NCBI GenBank assembly: GCA_003220435.1 | Contig: QHSL01000062.1 | Span: forward strand, 1-64,000 | DNA: 64,000 nucleotides | Origin: Candidatus Rokuibacteriota bacterium | GTDB taxonomy: Bacteria > Methylomirabilota > Methylomirabilia > Rokubacteriales > CSP1-6 | Direction: 5' to 3' | Shown: piece after piece, positions 60,437 to 64,000 of the stretch | How the letters are laid out: each line of letters starts with the position of its first letter | How positions within the stretch are numbered: position 1 is the first letter of the stretch | Translations under genes and position numbers: made by a program | Notes under the pieces: model-generated | What the model saw: the letters and a program-made list of their open reading frames with translations, nothing else | What the model was told of the DNA's origin: nothing | The model's database searches: none

Positions 60437-60596
60437 CGTGTCGTCCTCCTGCCGGTGGCCCCGGCGCGGTGCGCCTGCGGACCGCCTCTGCGCGGCGGGT
60501 CGGCCTACTATATCAAGGGTGTGCGGGTCGATGAGCGAATGTGGCGGTATACTTGCGTATTCTCCACGTGATGATGCCGACGACCCAGGCAAGGAC
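60437..60596. promoter_or_regulatory. Divergent promoter region of the binding protein and TlpA genes
   Basis: A 160-base gap. The minus strand has TATAGT about 75 bases before ATG 60436 and AGGAGG just before it. The plus strand has TATACT (60548-60553) about 45 bases before ATG 60597, with AAGGA (60592 area) as ribosome site. Unlike other gaps here, both genes have leaders with ribosome binding sites. Confidence 0.45.
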
Positions 60597-61244
60597 ATGC
60601 GGCGCGATCTCGCCCTGACCCTCGCGGTCGGCGTCGTCGCCGCGGTCGTGGGGACGGGATTCCTGGCGATCATGCGGCCGGGACCAGGTGCCCCTGCAGC
60701 AGCCCCCGAGGAACCGGCGGCTCCACGTTTCGAGGGCTCGAGCGAAGGGGCGCCGGCGCCCGATCGACTCGCGATAGCCCTGGACGAGGCGGCGCGCGAG
60801 CTCGATCTGGTCCGCCCGCCGCGCCCGAGGCTGGCCGACGACTTCGCTGTGGCCCTCGTGCGCGGCGACACCTTCCGGCTTCGTGAGCAGCGGGGCAAGC
60901 CGGTCATGATCAACTTCTGGGCGACGTGGTGCGCACCGTGCCGTGAGGAGATGCCGGCGATGGAGCGCCTCTATCGCCGATACAAGGAGCAGGGCTTCGT
61001 GATGCTCGCGGTCTCCATCGACTCGGACCTGGCCCTCGTGACTCCCTTCCTGGAGGCCCACAAGCTCACGTTCCCGGTGGCGCTCGACGCGAAGATGGAA
61101 CTGGCCAACACATACCGTGTTCGTGCGCTGCCCTCGAGCTTCATCGTCGACCGCCAGCGTTACCTCGCGGCGCTGGCGCTGGGCCCCCGCGCGTGGGACA
61201 GCCGCGCTGCTCACTCGCTGGTCGAGGGGATGCTCCGCCAGTGA
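60597..61244 (+). CDS. TlpA/ResA-like membrane-anchored thioredoxin
   Basis: A 215-residue protein with an N-terminal signal anchor (LALTLAVGVVAAVVGTGFLA), a Pro/Ala-rich linker and a thioredoxin domain with active site WATWCAPCREEMP. The cis-Pro is in ALPSSFIVD. It should reduce disulfides of apocytochrome c or other envelope proteins, receiving electrons from CcdA, encoded next to it. Its stop overlaps the CcdA start by GTGA, so the two are made together. The start is the ATG after AAGGA. Confidence 0.9.
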   Translation: MRRDLALTLAVGVVAAVVGTGFLAIMRPGPGAPAAAPEEPAAPRFEGSSEGAPAPDRLAIALDEAARELDLVRPPRPRLADDFAVALVRGDTFRLREQRGKPVMINFWATWCAPCREEMPAMERLYRRYKEQGFVMLAVSIDSDLALVTPFLEAHKLTFPVALDAKMELANTYRVRALPSSFIVDRQRYLAALALGPRAWDSRAAHSLVEGMLRQ

Positions 61245-61981
61245 CGGGTGAGTCGCTCGGCGTTGCGGTCGCGTTCAGCGCGGGGCTCTTCTCGTTCCTC
61301 TCGCCGTGCGTGCTACCGCTTTTCCCATCGTACGTGTCGTTCATCACGGGCATGTCGGTCGCCGATCTCACCGCCGACCTCACGGCGGCGGCGCGCCGGC
61401 GCGTCCTGATCCACGCCGCGGCGTTCGTCCTCGGATTCTCCCTGGTCTTCGTGGCGCTGGGCGCCTCGTTCAGCGCGGCCGGGCAGTTCCTGCTGGACTA
61501 TCGCGACTGGATTAGGCGGATCGGCGGAGTGCTGATCGTGGTATTCGGGCTCTACATCATCGGCATTCTCCGGATCGGCCTCTTCGGGCGGACCCAGCAG
61601 TGGCAGCTCAGGGAGAAGCCGGCCGGCTACCTCGGCTCGCTCGCGGTGGGCATCACCTTCGCGATCGGCTGGACGCCCTGCGTCGGTCCTATCCTGGGCG
61701 CGATCCTCTCGCTCGCCGGCACCTCTGAGACGGTCCAGCGGGGCATCGGCCTGCTCGTCGCCTACTCGGCGGGCCTGGGCCTGCCGTTCCTGGTCTCGGC
61801 GGCGGCGCTGGGTCCGTTCCTCAGCTTCTTCAGGCGCTACCGGCCGTTCATCCCGATCGTGGAGCGCGCGGCCGGCCTCGTCCTCGTCGTCGTCGGCGTC
61901 CTCGTGTTCACGAACTACTATGTTGTCCTGAACTCCTGGGCGATCTCGCTCACCCCCGACTGGCTCCTGAAGCGGCTGTAG
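61241..61981 (+). CDS. ccdA: Cytochrome c biogenesis protein CcdA
   Basis: A 246-residue inner-membrane protein with six helices that carries reducing power from cytoplasmic thioredoxin to the periplasm. The redox Cys pair lies in SPCVLPLFPSY (helix 1) and GWTPCVGPILG (helix 4). GTG start in a GTGA overlap with the TlpA stop. Operon partner of the preceding TlpA-like protein in the c-type cytochrome or disulfide pathway. Confidence 0.94.
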   Translation: MTGESLGVAVAFSAGLFSFLSPCVLPLFPSYVSFITGMSVADLTADLTAAARRRVLIHAAAFVLGFSLVFVALGASFSAAGQFLLDYRDWIRRIGGVLIVVFGLYIIGILRIGLFGRTQQWQLREKPAGYLGSLAVGITFAIGWTPCVGPILGAILSLAGTSETVQRGIGLLVAYSAGLGLPFLVSAAALGPFLSFFRRYRPFIPIVERAAGLVLVVVGVLVFTNYYVVLNSWAISLTPDWLLKRL

Positions 61982-61985
61982 CCGC

Positions 61986-62885
61986 GTGCGCGTCCAGATC
62001 CGCGTTCCCGCCACCTCCGCGAACCTCGGCCCGGGCTTCGATGCGCTCGGTCTGGCGCTGGCCCTCCATAACGAAGTCGTCGCCGAGGAGGCCGACGGCG
62101 TCCTCGTGCGCATCGAGGGAGAGGGCGCGGACCGCCTCGCCCGCACCGGTGACAACGTCGTCGCTCGCGGCGTGCGCCTGGCGTACGAGGAAGCGGGGCG
62201 GGCCTTCAAGGGATGCGCGCTGACGTGCCTGAACCGGATCCCCACCGCGCGCGGCCTCGGCTCGAGCGCCGCGGCGTGGGTCGGTGGCCTCGTCGCCGGG
62301 AACGCGCTGCTGGGCGAGCCTCTGTCGAAGGAGACGCTGCTGGGGCTCGCGGCGCGCGCCGAGGGCCACCCCGACAATGTTGCGGCCGCGGTCCTCGGAG
62401 GCCTGACGGTGTCCTGCGTGACAGCCGCGGGGATCACGGCGGTCTCGCTGCCAGTGCCTCGGAGCCTCGCGTGGGTCGTCCTGGTCCCGGCGGTGACGAG
62501 CTCGACCGCCGAGGCGCGGGCGCTCCTTCCTCGGACCGTGCCGCGCGAGGACGCGGTGTTCAATGTGCAGCGCGTCGCGCTGTTGCTGGCGAGCCTTCAG
62601 GCCGGGCGGCCGGAAAGCCTCGGCGTGGCGCTCGACGATCGGCTGCACCAGCCATACCGGCTCAAGCTCTTCCCGTGGCTGCCGGAGGTGGCCGCGGCCG
62701 CCCGTGCCGCGGGCGCGCTCGGCTGTGTCCTCAGCGGCGCTGGCCCCGCGCTCCTCGCGGTCGTCGCCGGAGACGGCGGCGGCGTCGCCCGCGCGATGGA
62801 GGATGCCTTGAAGAAGGCGGGGGTTGGCGGCTCGGCGCGAGCGTTCGACGTCGATGCCACGGGCGCCACTCGCCGGATCCTCTAG
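61986..62885 (+). CDS. thrB: Homoserine kinase
   Basis: A 299-residue GHMP kinase that phosphorylates homoserine in threonine synthesis. VRVPATSANLGPGFDALG at the N-terminus is diagnostic of ThrB. The ATP loop is PTARGLGSSAAA (near residue 88) and the C-terminal motif GCVLSGAGPALLAV matches GHMP motif 3. GTG start four bases after the ccdA stop. No threonine synthase gene is adjacent. Its stop (CTAG) overlaps the frame of the next gene. Confidence 0.94.
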   Translation: MRVQIRVPATSANLGPGFDALGLALALHNEVVAEEADGVLVRIEGEGADRLARTGDNVVARGVRLAYEEAGRAFKGCALTCLNRIPTARGLGSSAAAWVGGLVAGNALLGEPLSKETLLGLAARAEGHPDNVAAAVLGGLTVSCVTAAGITAVSLPVPRSLAWVVLVPAVTSSTAEARALLPRTVPREDAVFNVQRVALLLASLQAGRPESLGVALDDRLHQPYRLKLFPWLPEVAAAARAAGALGCVLSGAGPALLAVVAGDGGGVARAMEDALKKAGVGGSARAFDVDATGATRRIL

Positions 62886-64000
62886 GTCACCGCGCCATTT
62901 CCGCCCCGCCCCGCGCCACGATCGTCGCCGTCGTGTGGGTGTCGCTCGCGGTGGCGAACGGGGTCTATTTCTCGTTCTCGGTCTTTCTGCCGCCGCTCGT
63001 CGAGGAGTTCCGCTGGTCCCGCGCGCTGACCGCCGGTGCCCTGTCGCTGTCGACGGTCGTGCAGGGGGCGCTCGCTCCCGTCGCGGGTCTCCTCGTCGAT
63101 CGGTTCGGCCCACGCCGCGTGATCCTCGGCGGCGTCTGCGCCCTGTCCTCCGCCACGCTCCTGGCCTCGACGATTCGCGGTCCGTGGGAGCTCTATCTCT
63201 ACACCGGGGTCCTCGGTGCCGTGGGGCTCGTCGGCCTCGGCCCGGTGCCGATGAGCGTGCTTCTGTCGCGCTGGTTCCTGGAGAAGCGTGGACGCGCGGT
63301 CGGCATCGCGTTCTCGGGGATGGGCGCCGGCGTCTTCGTGACCGGCCCGCTCGCTCAGTGGCTCATCAGCGCGTTCGGCTGGCGCGCCGCAAGCGCTGCC
63401 CTCGGCGCCAGCGCCCTGGTGGTGCTGCTTCCGCTCATCTGGTTGTGGGCCCGAGAGTCGGGGCCGCCGCTCGAGCGGCCGCCGGCGGCAGGAGCGGACC
63501 CGCGGCCAGCCCCCGAATCCACCCTGGCGTTGGCGATGGGGACGCGCGCGTTCTGGGCGCTGTGGCTCGCGAACCTGTTCACGCCGCTGGCCGTCTTCCC
63601 GGTGACCACGCACCAGGTGGCGTTCGCGATCGATCGCGGCTTCCAGCCGATGCTGGCCGCGACGCTCTTCGGCGTCATGGGGCTCATGTCGAGCATAGGC
63701 CGGGTCAGCTTCGGGCTTGCCGCCGACCGGCTCGGCGGCGCGCTGGCGGCGACGATTTCGTTCGGGTGCAGCGCCGGGGGCGCGCTCGCCCTGCTGGCGC
63801 TCGAGGGCGATCCGCGCGTCGGGTGGCTGGTCGCGTACGCGCTCGTCTTCGGCCTGGGCTTCGGCGCCCGCGGCCCGATCATCACCGCGATGGCGTCGGA
63901 CCTTTTCGGTGGGCGTCGCTTCGGCCTGATCTACGGCGCGCTCAGCATCGGGAACGGCGTCGGCGGCGCGATCGGTCCCTGGTTCGGTGGCGTCGTCCAC
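62882..64000 (+). CDS. MFS transporter, 3' truncated by the window, no canonical start
   Basis: A major facilitator of at least 373 residues, cut off by the window end. It has ATIVAVVWVSLAVANGVYF as helix 1, the VDRFGPRRV loop after helix 2, RWFLEKRGRAVGIAFSG in the helix 4-5 area and AADRLGG after helix 8, like oxalate/formate-type carriers. The coding frame begins at the thrB stop but has no ATG, GTG or TTG before GTG 62933, which would start inside helix 1. The CTA in the CTAG overlap or ATT 62897 are the candidates. Substrate unknown. Confidence 0.85.

Noticed and set aside
62882-64000. Open frame on the minus strand at the window end
   Set aside because: Composition is Arg/Glu/Ala/Asp-rich with no hydrophobic core, while the plus strand encodes a typical MFS carrier.
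1-64000. tRNA, rRNA, CRISPR arrays, transposases, integrases
   Set aside because: I looked along both strands and saw no tRNA cloverleaf pattern, no rRNA-like stretch, no regular repeat-spacer array and no recombinase motifs. A covariance search could still reveal a small RNA.

Overview
The window is about 70% GC, gene-dense and fully bacterial: roughly 64 protein genes, and no rRNA, tRNA, CRISPR array or insertion sequence that I can see. The content is branched-chain-type and peptide-type ABC importers, several acyl-CoA dehydrogenases, a UbiD decarboxylase, gamma-glutamyltransferase, hot-dog dehydratases and a UGSC selenoprotein. That points to an uncultured soil or groundwater heterotroph of the Rokubacteria/Methylomirabilota kind. 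This is an inference from gene content; no marker gene is present.

Layout. Bases 1-7474 (+) hold an RNA helicase, a lipoprotein, gamma-glutamyltransferase, a methyltransferase, a ChbG/HpnK deacetylase and a ROK kinase. A TlpA-like protein and a GlcD-GlcF-type oxidase with a TauE permease follow to 11641. From 22744 down to 13164 (-) runs a long block: LivH, a fused LivM-LivK, LivG, LivF, a 3-hydroxyisobutyrate-type dehydrogenase, a DUF1207 protein, UbiD, a cyclase and a sugar nucleotidyltransferase. It reads like an uptake and decarboxylation module for an organic, perhaps aromatic, acid. Bases 23656-27825 (-) carry a class V aminotransferase, a 2-hydroxyacid dehydrogenase and a large hydrolase. 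Bases 28014-29751 (-) carry a DsbA-family selenoprotein coupled to a Rieske protein, plus an XRE regulator and a LAB_N protein. Bases 29842-43628 are mixed metabolism, including a two-domain acyl-CoA dehydrogenase (38347-40554). Bases 43625-48724 hold three hot-dog enzymes, an MFS carrier and the UGSC selenoprotein operon. Bases 48725-54808 are a more variable stretch: a decayed gene, two paralogous 102-residue secreted proteins, an asparagine synthase, a glycosyltransferase, an outer-membrane barrel and a response regulator. Bases 54809-60436 (-) are a peptide-type ABC importer with two tandem binding proteins. Bases 60597-64000 (+) are TlpA, CcdA, homoserine kinase and a partial MFS carrier.

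The strongest signals are two genes whose active-site cysteine codon is TGA. One is a DsbA-like protein with a UPHC active site (29155-29751), the other a UGSC protein (47199-47729). Each TGA is followed at the right distance by a bacterial SECIS-type hairpin. Other notable points are the in-frame LivM-LivK fusion, three genes that lack a canonical start and overlap the preceding TAG stop as NTAG, and many start codons lying only 5-10 bases after a TANNNT box, which suggests leaderless mRNAs.
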